Under the pieces are notes generated by a model. It was not told the DNA's origin and made no database searches. It was given only the letters and a program-made list of their open reading frames with translations. 41,485 nucleotides of DNA from Kiritimatiellia bacterium (GTDB lineage: Bacteria; Verrucomicrobiota; Kiritimatiellia; SS1-B-03-39; UBA6053): positions 20,973-62,457 of the forward strand of contig JAPYUI010000006.1 in NCBI GenBank assembly GCA_029936175.1, in the 5' to 3' direction. The translations under genes and the position numbers were made by a program. The stretch's first letter is position 1, and each line of letters begins with the position of its first letter. Positions 17,995 through 26,569 of this stretch are shown here, piece by piece.

Positions 17995-19263
17995 CTACTC
18001 AGAGTGCTCTTGGCGGAAACGGTCCATCAGGCGAAGCATGTCCTGGCGGATATCGTAGAGATTGCGGCGGAACTCGAGCAGTTGATGTTCTCCGATCAGG
18101 TTTTTCTGTTCCACCTTGGTCATGGCGGAGGCCGCCTCATTGAAATAGGTCAGGGCCCTCTTGAGACAGGCCACGATGAAACCCCCTTCAACGTAGGTGT
18201 CATAGGCCAGGCCATTCAGGGCACCCGCCAGCTTGGACGACAGGGTTTGTGCATGGAAAACCATCCGATGCAGGTCTTCGTCGCCATCTTCGCCGAGCAA
18301 TTTTCGATCATTGCAATGATGCCACATATCCATTGCCGTATGAAAAGCCCGGTCGGTGAGTGGATGGGTCACGTCTCCATTATCCTTGCGAATCCAGTCG
18401 ACGCCTTCGGATTCACGCTTCGGCACAAGAGGCCAGATGTCTTCACCGGACAGCTCCGCGTCTTCAAAGCCGGCCTCCTCGACATCTTCGAGCGCTTCTT
18501 CGAGCCAGCTCCATCCCATTTCACTCGCGACCATCCGGTCGCGATCGGGGTGGTCCATGTGCTTGTCCATCAACTTGCCGAACTTGTTCGTCAGTTCGTC
18601 CGACTCCTTGAGATGCCGCTCCCACTCATACTCATTCATCGCACGATAATCCTTAAAAGAATCATCGCATTCCTCGTCAAATAAATCCTCTTCCAGCAGA
18701 TCCTCCTCGACCCCCAACGTCCGCTTACGGGCTTCGTCGTCGATGCCAACCGCACGCATCTTCAGCTTCAGGTCGCCCCTCCAATCGTTGATCGCTTCGA
18801 TGTTCCTCCGGCACTGCTCATCTTCCTCCTCCTGCGACATGTGCCAATCATAGGCTGAAATCGCGGTAGTGAACTTCGTGCCTTCAATTACCACGTGACC
18901 GTTTTCCCCACTGAACCATTCCACGTAAAAGCTATTGCCGAGATGCTCGGGCACTTCCAGACCCTGCTCGCGGCGCTCACAGGCTTCTTTAACCGGGATG
19001 TCGAACACGCGTACCTTTCGCGAAGCCGTCAGATCACCCGCAACGCCATTTTGCTCCGTCTCCAAGTGGGTATCATCCCCCGCGACCGGACAGGGATTGG
19101 TAATCGTGATTTGTGCACCGGCGACATCACGCAGGGCGTTGCCGACGAGATTGAGCAGCACCGGTTCGTCACGATCGACCAACCAGATCAAACCACGAAC
19201 CTTCCCAGGTTGACGATTATCTAGTTCAATCCTGGATATCGAGTTACTCAAGCGCCAAGTCAT
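17995..19263 (-). CDS. Acidic protein of unknown function
   Basis: This protein of 422 residues has no family I can name securely. Its N-terminus (residues about 1-60, including GLIWLVDRDEPVLLNLVGNA and RDVAGAQITI) looks like a small beta-barrel domain; similar openings occur, as I recall, in uncharacterised planctomycete proteins. The middle is strongly acidic (LGVEEDLLEEDLFDEECDDS) and the C-terminal half is helical, ending with LRLMDRFRQEHSE. No signal peptide or membrane helix is visible, so it is probably cytoplasmic. The ATG at 19263 is preceded by AAGGA. It is divergent from uvrC over a gap of 81 bases, so the two may share regulation; that is inference. Confidence 0.7.
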   Translation of the reverse strand: MTWRLSNSISRIELDNRQPGKVRGLIWLVDRDEPVLLNLVGNALRDVAGAQITITNPCPVAGDDTHLETEQNGVAGDLTASRKVRVFDIPVKEACERREQGLEVPEHLGNSFYVEWFSGENGHVVIEGTKFTTAISAYDWHMSQEEEDEQCRRNIEAINDWRGDLKLKMRAVGIDDEARKRTLGVEEDLLEEDLFDEECDDSFKDYRAMNEYEWERHLKESDELTNKFGKLMDKHMDHPDRDRMVASEMGWSWLEEALEDVEEAGFEDAELSGEDIWPLVPKRESEGVDWIRKDNGDVTHPLTDRAFHTAMDMWHHCNDRKLLGEDGDEDLHRMVFHAQTLSSKLAGALNGLAYDTYVEGGFIVACLKRALTYFNEAASAMTKVEQKNLIGEHQLLEFRRNLYDIRQDMLRLMDRFRQEHSE

Positions 19264-19309
19264 CACATCTATCCTTCCGGCTTTCCACCTCTTCCTTTTC
19301 GTTTACCCA

Positions 19310-19339
19310 TTGGCCACCCGAGACTGGGGATGTTATAGT
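19310..19339 (+). promoter_or_regulatory. Candidate uvrC promoter abutting the start codon
   Basis: TTGGCC (19310-19315) and TATAGT (19334-19339) are separated by 18 bases. The -10 box is five of six to consensus and ends 5 bases before the uvrC GTG. Transcription would then begin at or next to the start codon, giving a leaderless mRNA. Confidence 0.45.
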
Positions 19340-19344
19340 AGCGC

Positions 19345-20826
19345 GTGGCCGTATCAGACAAGGTAAAAAAGAAGCTCCACGAACTTCCTGACAAACCGGG
19401 GGTCTACCTCATGCGCGACCGGAACGGCAAGGTCATCTATATCGGGAAAGCCAAATCGCTTCGAAATCGCGTGCGGAACTATTTTCAGCGTGGCACCCTT
19501 CGCAGTGCGGATGCCAAAATCCGGGGTCTGATCAAGTCGATTGACGATTTCGACTTCCTGATCGTGAACAACGATGCGGATGCCATCCTCACCGAAGGGC
19601 GAATGATCAAGGAATACCGGCCGCGCTACAACACCTCCTTCAAGGACGATAAGTGTTTCTTATTGTTGCGCTTGAATCGCAACGATCCCTGGCCGGTGCT
19701 GAAACTCTGCCGCATCCGCCGAAATGATACCTCCACCTACTTCGGCCCCTACGCCTCGGCAGCTTCCGCACGCGCGGCCAAAAACTTCGCCGAAAAACGA
19801 TTCGGATTGAGACAGTGCACTCCACGCGAACCCGACAAGCAGACCTATAAGCACTGTTTGGACGACATTATACGTCACTGCCGTGCGCCCTGCGTCGGAC
19901 AGATTACACGGGAGGACTACCTCCAGCGCGTCGACGAGGCCACGGCATTTCTAAAAGGTGAACGGGGGGATATCCTCAAGGAGTTGCAGGCTGAGATGGA
20001 GGCGGAGTCCGAATCGTTGAATTTTGAACGCGCAGCCGTCCTCCGGGACACCCTGGTGCTACTGCGCCGGGCGGTAAAACAACGGGCCCGCGGGCTGAAA
20101 AGCCTCGTCACGAAGGCCGATGAAGCCCTTGAGGGCCTGAAGCAGTTACAGGAGGCCCTTCGCCTGCCCGCCCTCCCCCGCGTGATCGAAACCTTCGATA
20201 TTTCGAATATTTCCGGCACCTCCGCGACCGCCAGCATGGTGGTAGCGATCGACGGACTCCCCGCGAAAAACCGGTACCGGATGTTTCGGATTAACTCCGT
20301 TACCGGTCCAGACGATCCCGGGATGATGGCTGAGGCAACGCGTCGTCGATACAAGCGCCTGGTGGATGAAAACAAGCCCCTGCCCGACCTTATCGTGTTT
20401 GACGGAGGCATCACCCAGCTGCGGGCCGGGCGGGCCGAGCTGGACAAGCTCGACCTGCATCACCTGCCCAGCGTCGGCCTCGCCAAACGCTACGAAGAGG
20501 TCTATTGGGATATCACCAACAAGAGCGATCCGCTCCGCCTTCCGCTGGATTCCCCCGGACTCCGGGTGTTGACGAACATTCGCGACGAAGCCCACCGTTT
20601 TGCCCTCACCTATCACCGGAAGATCCGGGAAAAGCGGATTCGCGATTCTGCCCTCGACGAAATCCCCGGCATTGGTGAAAAACGAAAGTTGGCACTGCTT
20701 CAACATTTCGGATCGGTTGATCGGCTGCGGAAAGCCCGGGTCGACGAACTGGCCGAAACCCCCGGCATCGGGCACACCTTTGCGGAGCTGATCCACACCT
20801 GCTTGCATGGAGGCGCCAAGGTATGA
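19345..20826 (+). CDS. uvrC: Excinuclease ABC subunit C, short form
   Basis: UvrC makes both incisions in nucleotide excision repair. Its GIY-YIG nuclease domain (residues about 15-95) has PGVYLMRDRNGKVIYIGKAK and the catalytic Glu84. Four cysteines at 158, 171, 179 and 183 match the positions of the Fe-S cluster ligands. The UVR motif lies at about 208-242. The RNase H-like domain keeps D285 (ETFDIS), D353 (VFDGG) and H417 (RDEAH), and two helix-hairpin-helix motifs end the protein. At 493 residues it is about 110 shorter than E. coli UvrC; the missing part lies between the UVR motif and the RNase H-like domain. The start must be the GTG at 19345, because an in-frame TAG lies at 19339-19341 and the next Met is inside the GIY-YIG domain. 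Confidence 0.95.
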   Translation: MAVSDKVKKKLHELPDKPGVYLMRDRNGKVIYIGKAKSLRNRVRNYFQRGTLRSADAKIRGLIKSIDDFDFLIVNNDADAILTEGRMIKEYRPRYNTSFKDDKCFLLLRLNRNDPWPVLKLCRIRRNDTSTYFGPYASAASARAAKNFAEKRFGLRQCTPREPDKQTYKHCLDDIIRHCRAPCVGQITREDYLQRVDEATAFLKGERGDILKELQAEMEAESESLNFERAAVLRDTLVLLRRAVKQRARGLKSLVTKADEALEGLKQLQEALRLPALPRVIETFDISNISGTSATASMVVAIDGLPAKNRYRMFRINSVTGPDDPGMMAEATRRRYKRLVDENKPLPDLIVFDGGITQLRAGRAELDKLDLHHLPSVGLAKRYEEVYWDITNKSDPLRLPLDSPGLRVLTNIRDEAHRFALTYHRKIREKRIRDSALDEIPGIGEKRKLALLQHFGSVDRLRKARVDELAETPGIGHTFAELIHTCLHGGAKV

Positions 20827-21766
20827 AAACCCATTCCCACCCGGTTCCGAAACACCTTTGAACGAACGCCCAAGAAACCTGGCCCTCGGCGCTTTATGCA
20901 TGATCGGGTCTGCCCTTCTCTTCGCCATACTGGGCGCAATCATCAAGCGGCTCTCCGCAGACCTGGCGACTCCGACGGTGGTTTTCCTTCGAAATTTTTT
21001 CGGACTTCTCGCCCTCGTTCCCTGGCTGTATATCCATCGAAAAGAAGGTATACGAACCAAGCTTCATGCTCTTCACCTGGTTCGGGCCGCTACCGGCCTC
21101 AGCGCCATGTACTGCTGGTTTTATGCGTACCGTATCGTTCCGCTGGCCGAGGTAGACGTCCTGTCCAAGTCGCTTCCGTTATTCGTTCCGCTGATCGCCT
21201 GGCTGGGGTTAAAGGAAAAGGCATCCAGGACCTCCCTGTTGGCCATCGCGGTCGGCTTTCTCGGTGTCATGCTGGTTATCAGGCCCGGATCGATGGTCTT
21301 CCTGCCGGGCCACCTGATCGTCATTCTCGGTGGAGCTTTCGGGGCGGGTGCAATGGTAACGATTCGCCGTTTGTCGTCGGATGAACCCATCGTCCGCATC
21401 GTGTTTTATTTCGGCCTCATCAGCACCATCGTTTCCGCCCTGGGCCCGATTCTCCACCCGGAAGCCGTGCCGCGGACGCTTTGGCCCTGGGTCATCCTGC
21501 TCGGGTGCACCGCCACGGGTGGGCAATTGCTGCTGACCAAGGCCTACTCGCTCGCCCCGGCGTCCCAGGTCGCGCCCTTCAGCTATGCCACGGTAATTTT
21601 CTCGGCCCTCTTCGCCTGGGTCTTCTGGGGGGAAAGGATGGATGCCCTGAGTTGGGCGGGGGCGGGGGTGATCGGGCTTGCGGGGGTGATCGCCGGACAC
21701 CAGGTCGGGAGGCGCGCACGATCGTCTGCGGTCGTCGGGAGGCATGGAAATACCCAGGAAAAGTAA
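20807..21766 (+). CDS. EamA/DMT-superfamily transporter
   Basis: This 319-residue protein has ten hydrophobic segments in two EamA repeats. Typical landmarks are FLRNFFGLLALVPWL, RAATGLSAMYCWFYAYRIVP and, in the second repeat, LAPASQVAPFSYATVIFSAL and FAWVFWGERMDALSW. These proteins export metabolites such as amino acids or nucleobases across the inner membrane; the substrate cannot be told. The ATG at 20807 overlaps the end of uvrC by 20 bases. An in-frame TTG at 20858 would avoid the overlap and begins closer to the first helix. The C-terminal tail is short and basic. Confidence 0.88.
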   Translation: MEAPRYENPFPPGSETPLNERPRNLALGALCMIGSALLFAILGAIIKRLSADLATPTVVFLRNFFGLLALVPWLYIHRKEGIRTKLHALHLVRAATGLSAMYCWFYAYRIVPLAEVDVLSKSLPLFVPLIAWLGLKEKASRTSLLAIAVGFLGVMLVIRPGSMVFLPGHLIVILGGAFGAGAMVTIRRLSSDEPIVRIVFYFGLISTIVSALGPILHPEAVPRTLWPWVILLGCTATGGQLLLTKAYSLAPASQVAPFSYATVIFSALFAWVFWGERMDALSWAGAGVIGLAGVIAGHQVGRRARSSAVVGRHGNTQEK

Positions 21767-21837
21767 CCCGGACCGGTCATGCAGCCCGGTCGACAGGAAA
21801 TCCGCTACCCCGCACAAAGGGGAAGGCCCCGGAGGGG

Positions 21838-22488
21838 CTACGGCGATAGCCGCTCTTTAATCCAGGCATCCCCCTCCCGGCGGAACACGATCCGGTCATG
21901 CAAACGATTCGGCCGTCCCTGCCAGAATTCGACCCGATTGGGAATAACCCGGTAGCCCCCCCAGCACTCCGGGAGCGGAACCTGCTGCTCCCGGTATTGT
22001 TTATCCAACGCGATGTACCGGGCTTCCAGGTGGGCCCGGTCCGGAATCGTGCAACTCTGGCTCGATGCCAAGGCACCCACTTGGGCCTCGAAAGGCCGGC
22101 GGTGAAAATACGCATCCGAGCGCTCCCGGCTGGTCTTCTCCACCCGGCCCTGGACCATCACCTGTCGCTGGAGTTCGACCCAGAAAAACAAGAGGGCGGC
22201 CTGCGGATTTTCCTCAAGATCCCGGCCTTTCCGGCTGGCGTAATTGGTAAAAAAGATGAATCCACCATCATCGACATCCTTGAGCAACACGGTCCGGTTG
22301 GAAACAGTGCCATCCGCACCGGCTGTGGACAGCGTCATCGCGTTAGGCTCCGCCAGGTCGGAATGGAGGGCCTCATCGAACCAGGCCTGAAACTGTTTGA
22401 ATGGATCCTCGGAGAGATCGGCCTTATGCAAGGCCCGTGATGCGTACTCACGACGAAGGAGCGTGATCTTTTCTTCGATGGAAGCCAT
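21838..22488 (-). CDS. pdxH: Pyridoxamine 5'-phosphate oxidase
   Basis: PdxH oxidises pyridoxine or pyridoxamine 5'-phosphate to pyridoxal 5'-phosphate using FMN and oxygen. The 216-residue length is normal. Visible family features are DPFKQFQAWFDEAL, NAMTLSTAGADGTVSNRTVL (FMN and substrate region), FFTNYASRKGRDLEENPQAA, and the C-terminal WGGYRVIPNRVEFWQGRPNR with LHDR and ERLSP. It lies 19 bases after the deaminase-like gene and probably shares its mRNA. Downstream, a short GC-rich hairpin at the stop codon could act as a weak terminator. Confidence 0.96.
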   Translation of the reverse strand: MASIEEKITLLRREYASRALHKADLSEDPFKQFQAWFDEALHSDLAEPNAMTLSTAGADGTVSNRTVLLKDVDDGGFIFFTNYASRKGRDLEENPQAALLFFWVELQRQVMVQGRVEKTSRERSDAYFHRRPFEAQVGALASSQSCTIPDRAHLEARYIALDKQYREQQVPLPECWGGYRVIPNRVEFWQGRPNRLHDRIVFRREGDAWIKERLSP

Positions 22489-22507
22489 ACGCGCCCAGTC
22501 AAACGAC

Positions 22508-22981
22508 CTAAAGTCCGGCTTTTTCGAGTTTCATGGCCGCGGCGAAAATCTCATCGCACTCGCTTTCCCGGATGCCCCCGACCAATTCACAATCGAGGTC
22601 AACCGCGCGTTCAACGACTTCGGCCGCGGGGATTTCAATATGCCGGTAACCCAGCTCGCGCAAGGTCGCGAGGGAGGATCCGTAAACAACCTTGCCGATA
22701 CCGGTCCACAGGATACCGGAGATCGCCATGACGTTGGGCTCGGCGGTCGTGTAGAGGACAAAGCTCTTCCAGTCGGGATCCTCACAGTTCTTGACCGCCT
22801 CGGTGATAGCCACCAGTTCGGCATGCATGATCGGGTTGTGATAATTCTTGTTCAACCCCTCGGACACGACCTCCCCGTTCACCGGGTCAACGACAATCGC
22901 GGCAAAGGGACGTCTTAAATTCTGACAGGCCAGCTCCATCACCTGGCGCATGTAATCGGCGTGTTCGATTTCGGGGTCCAT
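22508..22981 (-). CDS. Nucleoside/tRNA deaminase-fold protein lacking zinc-site cysteines
   Basis: This 157-residue protein has the cytidine-deaminase-like fold of the TadA/guanine deaminase group. The HAE motif is present (H53, E55 in NPIMHAELVAI). The second zinc motif, normally PCxxC as in EPCPMC, reads EPNVMA (N83 and A86), so both cysteine ligands are gone, while flanking residues such as LYTTAEP and SGILWTGIGKVVYG are kept. I checked the codons AAC and GCG directly. AAGGA precedes the ATG, and a good promoter lies just upstream. The gene is complete and in frame, so it is not decayed. It may bind a ligand without catalysis, or use a different metal site. It likely shares a transcript with pdxH. 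Confidence 0.85.
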   Translation of the reverse strand: MDPEIEHADYMRQVMELACQNLRRPFAAIVVDPVNGEVVSEGLNKNYHNPIMHAELVAITEAVKNCEDPDWKSFVLYTTAEPNVMAISGILWTGIGKVVYGSSLATLRELGYRHIEIPAAEVVERAVDLDCELVGGIRESECDEIFAAAMKLEKAGL

Positions 22982-23020
22982 CCGGGTTCCTTCTGACTGA
23001 AAGTTCTGGGTACGAGGTCC

Positions 23021-23048
23021 ATCATAACACAGCCGAACGGCATGTCTA
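23021..23048 (-). promoter_or_regulatory. Sigma-70-like promoter of the deaminase-like/pdxH operon
   Basis: On the minus strand TAGACA (23048-23043) and TATGAT (23026-23021) are 16 bases apart. A TG one base upstream of the -10 box makes it an extended -10. It ends 39 bases before the start codon at 22981. Both hexamers are five of six to consensus. Confidence 0.6.
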
Positions 23049-23133
23049 TGCGAAAGGTGGGTGCCTCCTGCCCCGGCAAAACAGCCCCTCCGGAAGCATC
23101 GTCTACCGGGCCGCGTTCAAGGCCGAAGCCGGC

Positions 23134-23922
23134 TCAATCCTCGCCGCTCTCCGGGGTCTTTCCATCCACTTGCGGATGGGCCGGGGGCAAGGGACTGTGG
23201 ATGGTCCAGCCCCCATCAACCATGAGGGTTTCCCCCGTGATGTGCCGGGCTTCGTCCGAGGCGAGAAACAACGTAGCGTGGGCAATATCCACTACCGACG
23301 CCGTACGCCGGTTAGCGGCGACCGCATTCCAGTTTTCCTCGTAGTTGGGATCGTCCGCCAGGGTGCGCTCGGTGATCGTCGCTCCCGCGCCAATGGCATT
23401 CACCGTGATTCCGTGCGGGCCCAGCTCCAGCGCGAGGCAGGAGGCGAGATGACAGATGCCCGCCTTGGTCATCCCGTAGGCGCTGAGATTCTCATGGGCC
23501 GTAACCCCGCAAACCGAGGACATAAACACGATCCGGCCCGGTTTTCCTGCCTCGATCATCGAGCGCGCCGCGGCCTGGGCGGAAAAATAGCTGCCGCGCA
23601 GGTTCACGTTGACCACCCGGTCGAAGAGGGCCGGGTCGGAATCGATAAAAGGCCCGTAGTCGGTGGTTCCGGCGTTCGCGACCAGGATATCCACGGAGCC
23701 AAATGCCTGCATGGCCGACCGGAGTGCCTCGAGGTCTGCCACGTCGAAGGGCAAGGCTTGAACACGCTCTCCCAGCGCACACGCGGCCTGGTCCGCACGC
23801 TCCGGATCGAGGTCGTTCAGCCCCACCTGGGCACCTGATTCGGCAAATTGACGGCAGATTTCAAGACCGATGCCGGCCCCGGCCCCGGTAACGATCACCT
23901 TCTTTCCTGTAAAATCGGGCAT
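23134..23922 (-). CDS. Short-chain dehydrogenase/reductase
   Basis: This 262-residue NAD(P)-dependent oxidoreductase has the Rossmann motif TGAGAGIG (residues 12-19), NAG at 83-85, catalytic S136, Y149 and K153 (SAYGMTKAG), and the C-terminal ITGETLMVDGGW common to classical SDRs. An acidic residue after strand two (NDLDPERAD) favours NAD over NADP. A tail of about 20 residues rich in Pro and acidic residues follows. AGGA precedes the ATG. It lies 96 bases downstream of the glycosyltransferase gene, beyond a candidate terminator, so it may or may not be co-transcribed with that operon. The substrate is unknown. Confidence 0.92.
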   Translation of the reverse strand: MPDFTGKKVIVTGAGAGIGLEICRQFAESGAQVGLNDLDPERADQAACALGERVQALPFDVADLEALRSAMQAFGSVDILVANAGTTDYGPFIDSDPALFDRVVNVNLRGSYFSAQAAARSMIEAGKPGRIVFMSSVCGVTAHENLSAYGMTKAGICHLASCLALELGPHGITVNAIGAGATITERTLADDPNYEENWNAVAANRRTASVVDIAHATLFLASDEARHITGETLMVDGGWTIHSPLPPAHPQVDGKTPESGED

Positions 23923-23977
23923 AGCCGATCCTAGCAGGAACCCGACCCACAGGGAATACCTGATCTACCACAGAACT

Positions 23978-24010
23978 AAAAAGATCGGCCCCTGCGGAGG
24001 GCAGCCCGGT
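23978..24010 (-). terminator. Candidate terminator after the seven-gene operon
   Basis: On the minus strand, just past the glycosyltransferase stop, a GC-rich hairpin (GCCCT/AGGGGC with one bulge) is followed by CGATC and then five T. The stem is imperfect and the spacer before the T-run is longer than ideal. Confidence 0.4.
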
Positions 24011-24018
24011 GATCCGTC

Positions 24019-25281
24019 TCAGTCGATCGCCTGGAGAAAGGCCTCGGCCATGTGCTGACTGCTGAATTTCCGGCCTACAACCGACCGGGCCTGCGCCGCT
24101 TCCTCGCGGAGGCCGGGAAGATCAGCCAATGCCCGCTTAAAACCCCCCGCGAGATCGTCGGCCGGACAGATCAAGCCGCCGCCGATCATTTCGACCAGCT
24201 CGGGAAAGGCGCCGCGATCGGGCAGCACCACCGGCACCGCGCTCGCAAGGGCTTCGAGTACGTAGAGGCCGAACGCTTCATCGTAGAGCGGAGGTGTGCA
24301 GAGGAAACTCAAGCCACGGAGGAATTCCTGCTTTTCTGCACGGGACATATTGGGGAAGACCTTTACATCGCCCCCATGGCCGGCGTCGTTGATCTTTTCC
24401 AGCAAGCCGTCCACGAATTTCACATCCTGGTTCACCTTGCTTCCACCGAGGTGTAGCCGGACTGCGGCATGTGCAGGATCCTGCTTGAGTGCCAGCCAGG
24501 CATCCACCAGGGATGCCAGACCCTTGGGCGCACACATGCGGGCAAGGAAACCGATCACCGGCGGATCGGGGGCCTTTTCTGCCGGGCCATAACCATCCAG
24601 CTGGAGGCCATTATACACCAGTCTCACCTGCTCGTCGGCTATACGCATGCAACGCTTCATCTTTCCCGCATACGAGACACTTACGGCGTGGTAGACGTCG
24701 ATGTATTTGGAATTCTGATGCAACATCTCCCAGACATCATCGGTGTATTCACCGAGCGTCTCGATAAAGCAGTCCTCCCCCTGCAAGGTGCAGACGACCT
24801 TGCATCCGAGTTCCGCCTTCAACTTCCTCGCCACACCATTAAGCATGGCATTGGACAGCACGACCACATCCGGCTTTCGTGGCTGCGCCTTGATCCAGTT
24901 CACCATGCGGTCGAGTTCCTTGGCCTGGTAACCCTCTTCGCCGCGCTGCATCGACAGGGTCATTGCCGCGAGTTCATGCGCATCGGTCATGCCCTCATGT
25001 TTCATTGCATTGCGGATCAATCCCCGGTGATCAAATAGGCGATCAACGAAGCGCGGGGTTTTCCGAAAAATCGGAAATTTTTGCTGCAGGTAACAGTTAA
25101 TGCCGCCAAAAAACAGCGGGCCCCTGGCATGCGCAACTTCTTCCAGCACGTGAGGAAGGTACATTTCCAGCACCGTAACCTCGTGGCCTTGCAGGCAAAG
25201 TTCCCGAACCAGGGTATGATCCCGCAGGCAGGTGCCGCAGAAGAAATTACCTGTTCCGGGAATCAGGAAGTGGAACTTCAC
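24019..25281 (-). CDS. GT4-type glycosyltransferase
   Basis: This 420-residue protein has a GT-B fold. The N-terminal glycine-rich loop (PGTGNFFCGTCLRDHTLVRE) fits an acceptor-side domain. The donor domain has VYNGLQLDGY, then GFLARMCAPKGLASLVDAW, and the EX7E-type motif EAFGLYVLEALASAVPVVLP ending GAFPELVE. GT4 enzymes transfer a sugar from a nucleotide donor with retention. No membrane segment is visible. The start is a GTG overlapping the halogenase-like stop (GTGA), so it is coupled to that gene and is the last gene of the cluster. By context it may glycosylate the small-molecule product; that is inference. Confidence 0.88.
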   Translation of the reverse strand: MKFHFLIPGTGNFFCGTCLRDHTLVRELCLQGHEVTVLEMYLPHVLEEVAHARGPLFFGGINCYLQQKFPIFRKTPRFVDRLFDHRGLIRNAMKHEGMTDAHELAAMTLSMQRGEEGYQAKELDRMVNWIKAQPRKPDVVVLSNAMLNGVARKLKAELGCKVVCTLQGEDCFIETLGEYTDDVWEMLHQNSKYIDVYHAVSVSYAGKMKRCMRIADEQVRLVYNGLQLDGYGPAEKAPDPPVIGFLARMCAPKGLASLVDAWLALKQDPAHAAVRLHLGGSKVNQDVKFVDGLLEKINDAGHGGDVKVFPNMSRAEKQEFLRGLSFLCTPPLYDEAFGLYVLEALASAVPVVLPDRGAFPELVEMIGGGLICPADDLAGGFKRALADLPGLREEAAQARSVVGRKFSSQHMAEAFLQAID

Positions 25282-26546
25282 GCGGGTGCCGGGGCGATAT
25301 GCGGATTTCCATGCGGAACGGGCTCGGGGATGTCCGCAAACTCACTCACCGCTTCAAACAGGGCGTCGAAATCTTTCTCCACGTTGCCAATCAGGCAGTC
25401 GGTCAGGTCACCCCGCAGGTGCGGATGCTTCTTAATCACCGCGCCAAAACTGAAATTGGGATCGTAGAAGGCATAGACCAGTTTGCGCATGGCCTCGAGT
25501 CCCCCCCGGAACTTCTCGCCGTATTCAGTGAACCGGGCGGCACCGAAGTCGCCTACCGACAAGGCCTCATCGACGGCGTCCGCGGCCAGGACCCCGCTGT
25601 ACAGGGCGAGGAACAAGCCGGACGAAAACACGGGATCGAGGAAGGAAAAGGCGTCACCGGTGAGCACCAGGCCATCCGCGGCACAGTATTCCGAACGATA
25701 TGAATAGTCCCCGGTCGCCTGCACGGGCTCGACGCGTTTACCGGTAGACACGTGATCCTTGATCCAGGCATTTTTTTTGATTTCCCGGTCAAGGATCTGC
25801 TCCAGGTCACGGCCGTCACTGAACAGGTAGTCCTTGTCGCCGACCACACCGACGCTGACCCGGTCGTTCTGGAGCGGAATCCACCAGAACCAGTTCTTGT
25901 CATCCACATAGGCCACGGTAGTCGCGCCTTCGTCGAGGCCCGCATCGCGCTTCGCACCTTTGTAGTAGGACCAGATGGCTATTTTTTTGAGTTTCTTGTC
26001 GGGGATACGCCAGCGGTTACGCGAGCAGGCCAGGCCGTCTCGACCGGTTGCATCAATGGTGACCGGCGCGAGGAAGTCCTGCATGGATCCATCGGGCATC
26101 CTGGCGCGCACGCCCTTGGTCACACCCGCTTCCGTAATGAACTCCTTCGCAGCGACGCCTTTCTTAATCGTGGCTCCGCTCTCGCAGGCATGGCAAAGCA
26201 TCATCTTGTCGAAGGAGCTGCGCTCGACCTGCCAGGTCTGGGCCGAAGGGTGATCCATATGCCTGGAAAAGTAAAACGGTACCGAGGCCCCGGCGTCCTG
26301 GCTCACGAATTGCACACTGAACTTCTTGATAAAGCCCGCATCCTTCAGCTTCTCATTCATCCCAATGCGCTCAAGGGGATACCAGCAGAAAGGGATCATC
26401 GACTCGCCAATGTGGTAACGGGGGAAGATGTCCTTCTCCAACACGACCACGTTCCGGCCCTTCTGGGCGAGCAGGGCCGCGGACGAGGCCCCGGCGGGAC
26501 CCCCTCCAACGATCACGGCATCAAAGGCTTGTTCAGCATCCATCAT
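25278..26546 (-). CDS. Flavin-dependent halogenase-like oxidoreductase
   Basis: This protein of 422 residues belongs to the flavin-dependent halogenase/geranylgeranyl-reductase-like group. The FAD site GGGPAGASSA lies at residues 14-23, followed by FPRYHIGESMIP. A lysine pair at 74-75 (FIKKFS) is placed like the catalytic lysine of halogenases. WFWWIP at 219-224 matches the halogenase signature WxWxIP. GDAFSFLDPVFSSGLFLAL completes the FAD domain. Such enzymes halogenate carrier-bound or free aromatic substrates, but related members only hydroxylate or reduce, so halogenation is not proven. The frame is open upstream; I chose the ATG at 26546 because AGGA precedes it and it starts 23 bases after the previous stop. 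Confidence 0.88.
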   Translation of the reverse strand: MMDAEQAFDAVIVGGGPAGASSAALLAQKGRNVVVLEKDIFPRYHIGESMIPFCWYPLERIGMNEKLKDAGFIKKFSVQFVSQDAGASVPFYFSRHMDHPSAQTWQVERSSFDKMMLCHACESGATIKKGVAAKEFITEAGVTKGVRARMPDGSMQDFLAPVTIDATGRDGLACSRNRWRIPDKKLKKIAIWSYYKGAKRDAGLDEGATTVAYVDDKNWFWWIPLQNDRVSVGVVGDKDYLFSDGRDLEQILDREIKKNAWIKDHVSTGKRVEPVQATGDYSYRSEYCAADGLVLTGDAFSFLDPVFSSGLFLALYSGVLAADAVDEALSVGDFGAARFTEYGEKFRGGLEAMRKLVYAFYDPNFSFGAVIKKHPHLRGDLTDCLIGNVEKDFDALFEAVSEFADIPEPVPHGNPHIAPAPA

Positions 26547-26569
26547 GCATATCCTGTACCCAGCCAGGC

